Source: Domibacillus indicus
Lineage (GTDB): Bacteria; Bacillota; Bacilli; Bacillales; Domibacillaceae
DNA: 64,000 nt
Direction of reading: 5' to 3'
Assembly: GCF_000970685.1 (NCBI RefSeq)
Contig: NZ_LAJB01000007.1
Span: 496,001 to 560,000 of the forward strand
Part shown: in pieces, positions 26,174-33,590 of the stretch
Layout: every line of letters starts with the position of its first letter
Numbering within the stretch: position 1 is the stretch's first letter
Position numbers and translations under genes: made by a program
Notes under the pieces: generated by a model
What the model was told of the DNA's origin: nothing
Database searches by the model: none
Seen by the model: the letters and a program-made list of their open reading frames with translations, nothing else

Positions 26174-27055
26174 TTAATCGCCCCCAAAATTCAATTTGCC
26201 TTCCCGTTCAAGTCGGGCAAAACGTTCCTCTAGCGTTTCTTCCTGTTTCCTCGGCTTGCTCCCGAATTGAACAACGTTGCGGTTCTTTTCTTCATGGAAT
26301 CGTTCCAGGATAATAGGCTCGCAGTACCGGAAGCTTTTCACTTTGTTGTGAGGGCTTTTTTGATTTTGTGTTTGCACAATGTCCTGAATCCAGCCCTGCA
26401 GCTTGTCGATTGAAATATCCAACTCAGCAATACGCTCGATTGAATTCTCTTCTTCTGGCTTTAAGTAAAAACCCATATTCCGTACAGCAATAAAGCAGTT
26501 AGCGATTTGTTGTTTACGTGCCTCTGTATCCTGTGATATTTTATTTCCGGTTTCAGGCGTCCCGTCACTTTGGTTCTGAGGAGCGAAATCTTTATCGCCG
26601 TTAGCTACTGCTGCTAATTCTTTAATTCTTACATTCTTGTTATTGTTCGGACTTCGTTCTGGGTTCGTTCTGTAAACGTTCTGACTTCCGTTCTGGGTTT
26701 CTTCTTCATCACCCTGTAAATGCTGATATGACGCGTAATTGACGATGGTGAACAGTGTTCCTAGTTCCGTTTCGTCTACCGTGACCATTCCGTTTTCAAT
26801 CAATTTAGCAGAACACCTCTTTATGGTGCTTGTTGAGTACTGTTTGACGCCTCTCCCTTCCTTGTAAGAAAGATCATGTGCTAGCATCCGATATGAACGG
26901 ATGTACTGGCCTTGTTTAAGGACCTGACCTCCTACCTTGGTGCCGTCTTTATGTGCCGCTTTAAGGAGCAGGAGAGTAAACAAACGGAACGTTGAAACGT
27001 CGTACCACAGTTTGTTGTCGAGTATTTTTCTGTGAAATTTAATCCAACCTTGCAT
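26174..27055 (-). CDS. Phage replisome organiser / origin-binding initiator (DnaD/G38P-like)
   Basis: This 293-residue protein starts MQGWIKFHRKILDNKLWYDV, the classical N-terminus of the phage replisome organiser winged-helix domain, followed by RMLAHDLSYKEGRG and the recognition segment STSTIKRCSAKLIENGMVTV. An Asn/Ser/Arg-rich linker (around residues 115-145) is encoded by regularly spaced CAGAACG iterons. The C-terminal half (QQIANCFIAVRNMGFYLKPEE) resembles a protein-interaction domain. It should bind the element origin and recruit the G39P-like protein and helicase. Confidence 0.88.
   Translation of the reverse strand: MQGWIKFHRKILDNKLWYDVSTFRLFTLLLLKAAHKDGTKVGGQVLKQGQYIRSYRMLAHDLSYKEGRGVKQYSTSTIKRCSAKLIENGMVTVDETELGTLFTIVNYASYQHLQGDEEETQNGSQNVYRTNPERSPNNNKNVRIKELAAVANGDKDFAPQNQSDGTPETGNKISQDTEARKQQIANCFIAVRNMGFYLKPEEENSIERIAELDISIDKLQGWIQDIVQTQNQKSPHNKVKSFRYCEPIILERFHEEKNRNVVQFGSKPRKQEETLEERFARLEREGKLNFGGD
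26644..26695. other. Candidate replication origin: iterons inside the initiator gene
   Basis: CGTTCTG (CAGAACG on the coding strand) recurs at 26655, 26666, 26677 and 26689, at steps of 11, 11 and 12 bp, with a degenerate fifth unit TGTTCGG at 26644. An A+T-rich stretch (about 26600-26645) adjoins. Origins made of iterons inside the initiator gene are known from lambda (gene O) and SPP1 (gene 38). Confidence 0.7.
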
Positions 27056-27242
27056 ATGGTTTTGATCCCTTCTCTATATGTTACTTACTTGTCTCGTACT
27101 GTGTTAATTAAGCAACACAGTAAATTTGCTTTGTTTTAGTCTTTAAATTCTGCAGCGGCCTCCTCCAAAAAAATATTTTAAATATATTACCTGCTGCCCA
27201 AGATCTTTTTAAGCTTTTTTTAAAAATTTTTTAAACATAAAA

Positions 27243-27274
27243 AATCTCTAAATCTTTTACAAGATCCAGAGATT
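27243..27274 (-). terminator. Hairpin terminator between the small gene and the replication module
   Basis: AATCTCT and AGAGATT with inner ATCTT/AAGAT pairing form a stem, and the minus strand continues into T residues. It would end transcription coming from the small gene at 27426-27584. Confidence 0.65.
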
Positions 27275-27321
27275 ATTTTCGGTATATTCAATTTAGCCAA
27301 AACATTCAACTGCTCGTTACT

Positions 27322-27381
27322 GTTACTAATTAAGATTTTTATACTGCATAAGTTACTAATTAAGATTTTTATACTGCATAA
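27322..27381. repeat. Two perfect 30-bp tandem repeats
   Basis: Units 27322-27351 and 27352-27381 are identical, each starting GTTACTAATTAAG and ending ATACTGCATAA, and a truncated third GTAAC follows. They lie upstream of the initiator operon (minus strand) and could be operator or origin-associated sites. Confidence 0.85.
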
Positions 27382-27425
27382 GTAACATAAGAGAGTTTTT
27401 ATCGACATACATATTGGGATTTTTG

Positions 27426-27584
27426 CTATTGTGATAACTTTTCTCTTACTTTTTCAACTTTTGCAACAGGTATTTCTAATTTTTCAGCGATCATTTCATC
27501 ACTCTTTCCTTCAGTAATTAACTTTAAAACAGTTAGTGCCTGTTCAAATCCCTGGTTCTTTAATTCTTCTTCATAGGAAACCAT
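27426..27584 (-). CDS. Small unknown protein with C-terminal helix-turn-helix-like pattern
   Basis: This 52-residue protein has a strong GGGAGGG ribosome-binding site 6 nt before ATG. The N-terminal half reads VSYEEELKNQGFEQAL and the C-terminal half EGKSDEMIAEKLEIP, a pattern of short helices as in helix-turn-helix or Rpn-type C-terminal regions. The motif YEEELxNQGxE is shared with the remnant at 9980-10174 at the other end of the element. It may be a stand-alone C-terminal domain of an Rpn/PD-(D/E)XK transposase-like protein, or a small regulator of the element. Function unknown. Confidence 0.7.
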   Translation of the reverse strand: MVSYEEELKNQGFEQALTVLKLITEGKSDEMIAEKLEIPVAKVEKVREKLSQ

Positions 27585-27951
27585 AGCGCCCTCCCAATTT
27601 TAATTTTTTTCGATGTAACAACTGAGGTTCAGCCCTAACTTAATTATATTATCTAAAATTACCCAAATAAATAAGGTGTAGCAATTTTACTTTTCATGAA
27701 TTTTTTATTCGTTACTTTCCTGCTCTGCTGCCAGTATGACAAATACAAACCGTTAGAGTATTCAAATATCCTTTTGTAAAATTCCACCATCTTTATAACC
27801 TGGGATTTCTGTATAAATTAAACCTCTTATTTCGATACAGAAAAAAATTTTATCAAAAGACTTAAAACCGTAAGCACTTGAAAGTATACTATTTCAAACT
27901 TAAACAGTTGAGTATTCATTAAAAAGAACTAAATATATAAGGAGAAACCGC
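27585..27951. other. Intergenic control region upstream of the excisionase-like gene
   Basis: No gene was seen. TTTCTGTAT (27806-27814) and ATACAGAAA (27835-27843) form a perfect 9-bp inverted repeat 20 bp apart, suitable as a repressor or Xis binding site. Divergent transcription of the small gene and the excisionase-integrase pair would start in this stretch, and no repressor gene adjoins it. Confidence 0.5.
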
Positions 27952-28149
27952 ATGAACAAGAATATGGAGGACTATCCAATTGTTTTAACTGTCGAGCATC
28001 TGGCAGAAATTTTAAAGGTATCCAAGCCCAAAGCGTACCAAATAATGGATGGTGCATCTTTCCCGCTTATAAAACTTGGAAGAAATAAGCGCGTTACCAG
28101 GGAGGCATTTTTTGAATGGCTATCTTGTCAGGAAGGCAACAAATTATGA
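27952..28149 (+). CDS. Excisionase-like helix-turn-helix protein
   Basis: This 65-residue protein has the winged/MerR-like excisionase pattern: LTVEHLAEILKVSKPKAYQI forms the helix-turn-helix, followed by IKLGRNKRVTREAFFEWL. Such proteins (excisionase family DNA-binding domain) bend att DNA and steer the integrase toward excision. AAGGAGAAACCGC precedes the ATG. It lies 88 bp upstream of the integrase on the same strand. Confidence 0.85.
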   Translation: MNKNMEDYPIVLTVEHLAEILKVSKPKAYQIMDGASFPLIKLGRNKRVTREAFFEWLSCQEGNKL

Positions 28150-28237
28150 ATCAATATTCCTGTGTTACAATAAAGATTAGACCACAGGCTTACTTTACTT
28201 CTAACACACAAAAAACGTGTCAAGGAGGTAAGCTACA

Positions 28238-29389
28238 TTGAAAGGATCTGTAATTAAACGGGGGGAAACCTGGACTTATATAATTGATATAGGTAAAGAT
28301 CCATTAACAGGGAAACGAAAACAAAAAACAAAGGGGGGATTTCGTTTAAAAAAAGACGCAGAGGCAGCAATGCGTAAGCTGTTAAGCGAAGTTGACGAAG
28401 GGGATTATTTCAGGCCCAGTGACGAGCAGTTTTCTTTGTTTATACAGAAATGGTTTTATGAGTACTACAGCAAGCGCGTAAAAGATACCACCGCAAAATC
28501 AAGAGAATACATGATGCAAAAGCACTTAATCGATGGAAACCCGTTTAGCAATAAACCAATTTCGGCCATTACAACGGAAGATATCGATGCTTTGTATAAC
28601 TTAAAGTACGAGGAAGAATACAGTCCGGCTTATATCCGTAAAATCCATAATATGCTCAATCAAGCTTTTGATAAGGCCAAAAAGTGGAGGAAAATTAAAT
28701 ATAATCCTGCTTCAGAAGCAGAATCCCCACCAATTAGACAAAAAGAGATGGTGATCTGGTCTTTCAATGAAATTCACAGGTTTCTTGATGTGTGCAGAGG
28801 TGAAAGATGTTATCTTACATTTTTACTTGCCCTCTATACGGGTATGCGAAGAGGAGAACTATTAGGTCTTAAATGGAGTGATATTGATTTTGATAAGCAA
28901 ATTATTAACGTAAACCGGCAACTTGCTTATATTCCATTAAAAGGATATGTTGTAACAACTTTAAAAACAAAAAAATCCCAACGGAAAATTCCAATTTCTA
29001 ACGAAGTGATAAAAGCATTATTGATATCTAAGACCGAGCAACAGGAATGGAAAGAAAAACTGGGACAAGCATATGAGGACAACGACTTTGTTATATGTAC
29101 CGAGTTTGGCAAACCACGGGATCCTAGCAATGTGCTGAGAACAATGAAACGAGTATGTGAGTCCGCGAAAGTTACTCCTATTCGTTTTCACGATTTGCGT
29201 CACACTCATGCCTCTATCCTTATCTCAAGCAATGTAGATATAGTAAGAGTTGCCAAGCGGCTGGGGCATGCAGATCCTAAGATAACTCTCGGGGTGTATG
29301 CCCACCTTGTTCCCGATGCCACTGATGACTCGGCTGACATCTTCGAAGAAGCAATAAAAAAATCCGTGAGCAAAGGGTTAGCAAATTAG
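28238..29389 (+). CDS. int: Tyrosine integrase of the element
   Basis: This 383-residue phage-type tyrosine recombinase has an N-terminal arm-binding domain (VIKRGETWTYIIDIGKDPLTG), a SAM-like core-binding domain (about residues 60-155) and a catalytic domain with the first Arg in LYTGMRRGELLGLKW, HDLRHTHAS (His318, Arg321), GHAD (His344) and the nucleophile Tyr354 in GVYAHL. All catalytic residues are present, so it should be active. The start is TTG with a perfect AAGGAGGT upstream. It reads toward the tRNA-Val gene and ends about 90 bp from it, the usual position relative to the att site. Confidence 0.96.
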   Translation: MKGSVIKRGETWTYIIDIGKDPLTGKRKQKTKGGFRLKKDAEAAMRKLLSEVDEGDYFRPSDEQFSLFIQKWFYEYYSKRVKDTTAKSREYMMQKHLIDGNPFSNKPISAITTEDIDALYNLKYEEEYSPAYIRKIHNMLNQAFDKAKKWRKIKYNPASEAESPPIRQKEMVIWSFNEIHRFLDVCRGERCYLTFLLALYTGMRRGELLGLKWSDIDFDKQIINVNRQLAYIPLKGYVVTTLKTKKSQRKIPISNEVIKALLISKTEQQEWKEKLGQAYEDNDFVICTEFGKPRDPSNVLRTMKRVCESAKVTPIRFHDLRHTHASILISSNVDIVRVAKRLGHADPKITLGVYAHLVPDATDDSADIFEEAIKKSVSKGLAN

Positions 29390-29425
29390 CAAAAGAGCGA
29401 ATTTTTTAATACTGTATCAGTGAAA

Positions 29426-29465
29426 CAAAAAAGCCTGAATCCCTTAACAATAAAGGGATCCAGGC
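29426..29465 (-). terminator. Element-borne terminator for tRNA-Val
   Basis: GCCTGAATCCCTT (29433-29445) pairs with AAGGGATCCAGGC (29453-29465) with one mismatch, and the minus strand ends in six T residues. It lies 13 bp past the tRNA 3' end, inside the element, and replaces the displaced chromosomal terminator. Confidence 0.85.
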
Positions 29466-29477
29466 CTCTGTACTAGT

Positions 29478-29520
29478 ATGATTCCTACTGGGTTCGAACC
29501 AGCGACCTCTACCCTGTCAA
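29478..29520. repeat. Attachment site at the right boundary (within tRNA-Val)
   Basis: This is identical over 43 bp to 9390-9432. It covers the tRNA 3' half from the anticodon loop to the discriminator base, so integration keeps the tRNA intact. Confidence 0.92.
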
Positions 29521-29551
29521 GGTAGCGCTCTCCCAGCTGAGCTAAGGAATC
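29479..29551 (-). tRNA. tRNA-Val (GAC anticodon)
   Basis: A 73-nt cloverleaf: acceptor GATTCCT pairs with AGGAATC, D-arm GCTCAGCTGGGAGAGC, anticodon arm CTACC-TTGACAG-GGTAG giving GAC, and T arm GGTTCGAACC. CCA is not encoded. It is the insertion target of the element. Confidence 0.95.
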
Positions 29552-29632
29552 GTGTTACTGACAATTTATATTTTATTCAATTTACTTTGGAATGTCAACT
29601 CATTTTCTATTTTCTCGGATTCTATGAATAGG

Positions 29633-29725
29633 TTGCGGCGCGATATGGAAGGGATCGCGCCGTCCTGCTGTGTAATTGCGCGAAAATGCTGGAAAATCGC
29701 GCCGAAAACCGGTGGAATCGCGCCG
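29633..29725. repeat. 21-bp periodic ATCGCGCCG repeat
   Basis: Units begin at 29633, 29654, 29675, 29696 and 29717, exactly 21 bp apart. Three read ATCGCGCCG; the others are ATTGCGCGA and TTGCGGCGC. They lie between tRNA-Val and the 3' end of the ubiB-like gene, in the chromosomal flank. Function unknown. Confidence 0.85.
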
Positions 29726-29752
29726 TCTGTCGTCCGGCTGTCCGGCCGGTTG

Positions 29753-31399
29753 TTATTTGATTTTGCGCCACATGAGGTAGAGTACGGTTAGAAATAAGAT
29801 GGTCATAACGGCGGCGGTGACGAGGGCGATGATGTAAGAATCTGTGCCGGAGATCGGTGACTGGCTGCCCATGGAGACGAAAACGCCAGCCATAATAATG
29901 CTGAAAGCGAGCATGATCACGCTTAGCACAATAAGGGACGCCATCCGCTCAATGCGCCGCATCATGTTGTCATCGGCCGTCAAATGCATTTTCAGCTTTG
30001 GCTGGCCGCCTTCCCACTCATTCAGGGTTTCATTTAAAATGCCCGGCAGCTTGTTGGCTGCCATTTTAAACAGGCGCAGAAAGGAACGGGATTCACGCAG
30101 CATTTCCTTTGGATGAATACGCCCGAACAGGACTTCTCTTGCCATATCACGCACCATGCCTGACAGGCTTGAGCCCGGGTCAAGAGTGATAACGGTTTGC
30201 TCTACCTTTAAAAATGCCTGTCCAACCTGAACAAAATCCTTTGGAATAGTGATATGGTGGCTGCCTGCGACAGAAAACAGCTCCTGCAGCATAGCTCCCA
30301 TCTGCACTTCCGCCAGTTCTATATCCATATAGCCCGCCATCCAGCGGCTGATGTCGCGCTGAAGCTGGCGCCGTTCAATCGGCTTGCGGGCGCCCATTTC
30401 AAGCACAAGCATCGACAGTGACGCCGCATCCCGGTCTGCGAGTGCAAACAGGCAGTCCGAAAGCAGGTGTTTCATTTCATCCGAAAGCCGGCCGGTATTG
30501 CCAAAGTCAATAAGGCCAAGACGGCCGTCCGTCAGGAGCAGCAGGTTGCCCGGGTGCGGATCAGCATGAAACACACCGTCAATAAACACCTGGCGCAATA
30601 TTGTTTCAGACAGGGAACGGGCAAGCTTCTGCCGCCGTTCTGTTTCCATTTCTGCTATAACGTCCCCGCGCAGCGGCTTGCCGTTTACAAATTCCATCAC
30701 GAGCATCCGTTCCGTTGTCCATTCCGAAAAAATACGCGGCACATAAATCCGTTTGTCTTTCATTATTTCCCGCATACCGGCTGCTTCTACCGCTTCCATC
30801 CGGTAGTTCATTTCCCGTCCGAGCGCTGCCGCGAAGTCGTCGATGATGGCTTTTAAACTAACCTGGCGCGCTAATTCTGAATTTCGTTCTGCAAGACTGG
30901 CAAGCTGGCGTAAAATCGAAACATCATTTCGGATAACCGGCTCGATTCCCGGCCGGCGGATTTTAATGGCCACCTCTGTTCCGTCCTTCAGGGCAGCCCG
31001 GTGCACCTGGCCAATTGAAGCGGCGCCGAGCGGGATTTCTTCCATATATATAAGCCAATCATCAAGCGGCTGCCCCGCTTCCAATTCGACAATTTTACGG
31101 ATGTCATCAAACGGCATGGCCGGCGCGCTGTTTTGCAGCTTGGCAAGCGGCTCGGTCCAGGACGGCGGCAGCAAGTCCGTTCTTGTGGATAAAAACTGCC
31201 CGAGTTTCATAAACGTCGGGCCCAGTTCTTCAAGAGCCCGCCTCAGCTGCTCGCCTTTTACATTTTGTTCTTTCGCTGCCCAGCGCGTAAACGGGATTTT
31301 TTCTGCCAGACCAAGGTCTTTTATGTATCCGGCAAAGCCATGCTTCGCGAACACCGCCACAATTTCAGGCGCGCGCCGAAGCGTTCCGATTTTCACCAT
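29753..31399 (-). CDS. ABC1/UbiB family atypical kinase-like protein
   Basis: The 548-residue protein contains the UbiB/AarF signature: KLGQFLSTRTDLLPPSW, then the Ala-rich nucleotide loop LGAASIGQVHRA, the invariant Lys in VAIKIRRPG, FHADPHPGNLL as catalytic loop and GLIDFGNTGRL as the metal-binding motif. Two C-terminal membrane segments follow (about residues 495-520 and 525-545). Such proteins are ATPase/kinase-like factors tied to lipid or quinone metabolism; the Bacillus substrate is not known. The start has AGAAGGTGA upstream. Confidence 0.92.
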   Translation of the reverse strand: MVKIGTLRRAPEIVAVFAKHGFAGYIKDLGLAEKIPFTRWAAKEQNVKGEQLRRALEELGPTFMKLGQFLSTRTDLLPPSWTEPLAKLQNSAPAMPFDDIRKIVELEAGQPLDDWLIYMEEIPLGAASIGQVHRAALKDGTEVAIKIRRPGIEPVIRNDVSILRQLASLAERNSELARQVSLKAIIDDFAAALGREMNYRMEAVEAAGMREIMKDKRIYVPRIFSEWTTERMLVMEFVNGKPLRGDVIAEMETERRQKLARSLSETILRQVFIDGVFHADPHPGNLLLLTDGRLGLIDFGNTGRLSDEMKHLLSDCLFALADRDAASLSMLVLEMGARKPIERRQLQRDISRWMAGYMDIELAEVQMGAMLQELFSVAGSHHITIPKDFVQVGQAFLKVEQTVITLDPGSSLSGMVRDMAREVLFGRIHPKEMLRESRSFLRLFKMAANKLPGILNETLNEWEGGQPKLKMHLTADDNMMRRIERMASLIVLSVIMLAFSIIMAGVFVSMGSQSPISGTDSYIIALVTAAVMTILFLTVLYLMWRKIK

Positions 31400-31531
31400 C
31401 TCGTCACCTTCTCTGTTCGGTCGTTTTGTTTATCATATCATATATCTCTCTGCTTCGTTCCCAAAAAGAACATTAGTTCTATTGAAGCCATGATAAAATA
31501 AGCTGACAGTATTTATCAAGGAGGCTTTTTT

Positions 31532-32245
31532 ATGAAACGCGGAACAATTCAAGATCACCATATTCATTCGAAGGAATTAAACGAGGACATTTCGTTTCTT
31601 GTTTATGTTCCCGCCGGCTTTTCCCCTATGTTTTCCTATACGTTTTTAATCTGCCAGGACGGCAGGGATTATTTTCAAATGGGCCGCCTGCCACGCGTGG
31701 CAGATGAGCTGCTTGGCGAAGAAAGCATCGAGCCGCTGATCATTGTTGGCATCCCTTATCACAATAAGCATGACCGGCGTGAAAAATATCATCCTGAAGG
31801 TTCAAAACAAAAAGCGTATATCCGTTTTCTGGCGCAGGAACTCGTTCCGTATTTGGATGAGCAGTTCCCGGGGCATAAAGACAGGTTTGGCCGGGCACTT
31901 GCCGGTGATTCCCTGGGCGGGACAGTTTCTTTTATGGCAGCACTCAAGCATCCGGAGTTATTTGGACGCGTGCTTATGCATTCACCCTTTGTAGACAGCA
32001 CAGTGATGAACATCGCAGAAAAAGCGGAAACACTTCCTTCTCTTTATCATATGATCGGCACAGAGGAAACCGACGTCCTTATGACAAATGGGGAGCGGGC
32101 GGATTTTTTAACACCAAACCGGGCCCTTCACTCTCTTTTAACATCCAAAACATCCGATTATTTTTATGATGAATTTGCGGGCGGCCATACATGGACCTAT
32201 TGGCAGAAAGACATGAAGCCGGCTCTTTTGAAAATGTTTGAGTAA
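31532..32245 (+). CDS. yjcH: Alpha/beta-hydrolase esterase, YjcH-like
   Basis: This 237-residue enterochelin-esterase-type alpha/beta hydrolase has the nucleophile elbow GDSLGGT (Ser near residue 128) and a catalytic His in EFAGGHTWTYW near the C-terminus. It matches B. subtilis YjcH in length and in gene order (yjcH-yjcG-yjcF). Substrate unknown. AAGGAGG precedes the ATG and there is no signal peptide, so it is cytoplasmic. Confidence 0.88.
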   Translation: MKRGTIQDHHIHSKELNEDISFLVYVPAGFSPMFSYTFLICQDGRDYFQMGRLPRVADELLGEESIEPLIIVGIPYHNKHDRREKYHPEGSKQKAYIRFLAQELVPYLDEQFPGHKDRFGRALAGDSLGGTVSFMAALKHPELFGRVLMHSPFVDSTVMNIAEKAETLPSLYHMIGTEETDVLMTNGERADFLTPNRALHSLLTSKTSDYFYDEFAGGHTWTYWQKDMKPALLKMFE

Positions 32246-32325
32246 GCATCTGCTCCCGTTCTGCATTTTTTTAAACGTTTGGTATACTAATAGAAGAAGT
32301 AGTAACTTAAAGGGAGTGAATGAGC

Positions 32326-32841
32326 ATGAAATACGGTATTGTCATTTTTCCATCAAAATCGTTACAGGATAAAGTAAATGGTTACCGAAAGCGGTATGAT
32401 CCGCATTATGCGCTGATTGCCCCACATATTACGCTGAAAAGCCCATTTGAAGCGAAAGAAAAAGAAATTGACCGGATAGCGGAAAAACTGCGCCGTATCG
32501 CAGCGCTGCATCAGCCATTTTCCTATCATGTCAGTAAAGTGAAATCATTTGAGCCGGTGAATAATGTTATTTATTTTAAGGTAGATCCGAATGAGACGCT
32601 TGATTCTTTATATGATATGATGCATACAGAAGAATTTCCCGGCGAAGAGCCGTACCGGTTTATTCCTCATATTACAATCGGTCAGAGGCTGTCCAATGAT
32701 GAGCATTCAGATGTATATGGCTCGCTTCGGCTGGATTCTATTGATCTGACAGAAACGGCAGACCGCTTTCATCTGCTTTACCAGCTTGAAAACGGTTCGT
32801 GGACTGTCCATGAAACATTTTTACTTGGAAAGGATGCGTAA
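32326..32841 (+). CDS. yjcG: 2H phosphoesterase, YjcG-like (2'-5' RNA ligase superfamily)
   Basis: This 171-residue protein carries the two HxTx motifs of the 2H phosphoesterase superfamily: HITLKSP near residue 44 and HITIGQ near 123, which together form the active site for 2',5'- or cyclic phosphodiester chemistry. Two ATGs are possible; the second (MKYGIVIFPSK) has better spacing to GGGAG and matches YjcG. It is 80 bp from yjcH and abuts yjcF. Confidence 0.9.
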   Translation: MKYGIVIFPSKSLQDKVNGYRKRYDPHYALIAPHITLKSPFEAKEKEIDRIAEKLRRIAALHQPFSYHVSKVKSFEPVNNVIYFKVDPNETLDSLYDMMHTEEFPGEEPYRFIPHITIGQRLSNDEHSDVYGSLRLDSIDLTETADRFHLLYQLENGSWTVHETFLLGKDA

Positions 32842-32845
32842 GACT

Positions 32846-33274
32846 TTGAACGTGGTGAAAACAACTGATTTACAGCAGCGCGAGGATGCATACTCTGTAC
32901 GCACTGCCGTTTTTGTGGAGGAGCAGAACGTGCCGCCTGCTCTTGAAATTGATGAGCTTGAAGAGGAAGCTGTTCATTTTGTTTTATACAACGACCTGCA
33001 GGAGCCATGCGGAGCAGGACGGTTTCGCACGGTCGGCGAATTTGGCAAGGTTGAGCGCATTTGCGTATTAAAAGAAGCACGCGGCCATGGAGCCGGAAAC
33101 CTTATTATGGAGGCAATTGAACAGCATGCCAAAACGGCTGGCGGCCTCGCAGCACTAAAGCTTGATGCCCAGCTGCACGCTATTCCCTTTTATGAAAAAC
33201 GCGGCTATGAAATTGTATCCGGTGAATTTTTAGACGCCGGCATTCTTCATAAAACGATGATCAAAAAGTTATAA
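32846..33274 (+). CDS. yjcF: GNAT acetyltransferase, YjcF-like
   Basis: This roughly 142-residue GNAT-fold protein has the sequence VRTAVFVEEQNVP, the acetyl-CoA loop ICVLKEARGHGAGNLIM (R/Q-x-x-G-x-G/A pattern) and AIPFYEKRGYEIVSGEF near the C-terminus. Its start is uncertain: TTG at 32846 or GTG at 32852 give the family N-terminus, whereas the upstream ATGs lie within yjcG. Acceptor substrate unknown. It closes the yjcH-yjcG-yjcF operon and is followed by a terminator. Confidence 0.87.
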   Translation: MNVVKTTDLQQREDAYSVRTAVFVEEQNVPPALEIDELEEEAVHFVLYNDLQEPCGAGRFRTVGEFGKVERICVLKEARGHGAGNLIMEAIEQHAKTAGGLAALKLDAQLHAIPFYEKRGYEIVSGEFLDAGILHKTMIKKL

Positions 33275-33275
33275 C

Positions 33276-33315
33276 AAAAAAGCGTGTTCCCTGTTTTGAA
33301 GGAGCACGCTTTTTT
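33276..33315 (+). terminator. Terminator after yjcF
   Basis: AAAAAAGCGTGTTCC pairs with GGAGCACGCTTTTTT around a 10-nt loop; usable from both strands. Confidence 0.85.
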
Positions 33316-33335
33316 ATTGGAATCGCCTGCTTCCG

Positions 33336-33590
33336 TTAAGCGAACCGGTCGATTTCAAATCCTCTGCCGCTTAGCTGGGCCATATGTACACGGAATGCTT
33401 CATGTTCGCTCTGGCGTTTTTTTCTTCGTTCTTCTAAGCTCATTTGAGGCTCAGAACCGTCCCGAAGCACCTTATCGAATGTTACTTTCGCAGCCGGATC
33501 AATAGACGAATAGCCTGTGCTTGTTTCATTGATGACCCGCTCTCTGTAGTCAACGTATTGATATTGTGGAATCGGAAGTATGTAACTCAT
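33336..33590 (-). CDS. Unknown small Bacillaceae protein
   Basis: This 84-residue protein starts MSYILPIPQYQYVDYRERVI, with a proline/tyrosine-rich front and a basic centre (SLEERRKKRQSEHEAF). AAAGGAG upstream of the ATG at 33590 selects this start over a frame open further upstream. I do not recognise a family. It lies between yjcF and spoVIF on the opposite strand from yjcF, so a sporulation or housekeeping role cannot be told apart. Confidence 0.7.
   Translation of the reverse strand: MSYILPIPQYQYVDYRERVINETSTGYSSIDPAAKVTFDKVLRDGSEPQMSLEERRKKRQSEHEAFRVHMAQLSGRGFEIDRFA

Larger units (their letters stand above)
9390..29520. mobile_element. tRNA-Val-integrated genetic element carrying type I-B CRISPR-Cas
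   Basis: A 20.1-kb element is bounded by 43-bp direct repeats, the right copy lying within tRNA-Val(GAC). A tyrosine integrase ends about 90 bp from the intact tRNA, an excisionase-like gene precedes it, and a phage-type replication module follows. The interior is visibly more A+T-rich than the flanks. Cargo is a complete CRISPR-Cas locus. No capsid, terminase, portal, tail, holin or conjugation gene was found, so it fits a phage satellite (phage-inducible-island-like) or a stripped prophage. The flanks belong to unrelated chromosomal gene blocks. Confidence 0.88.

Noticed and set aside
27220-27408. 62-codon frame with repeated CSIKILISN
   Set aside because: It is produced by the 30-bp tandem duplication and a terminator; no ribosome-binding site.
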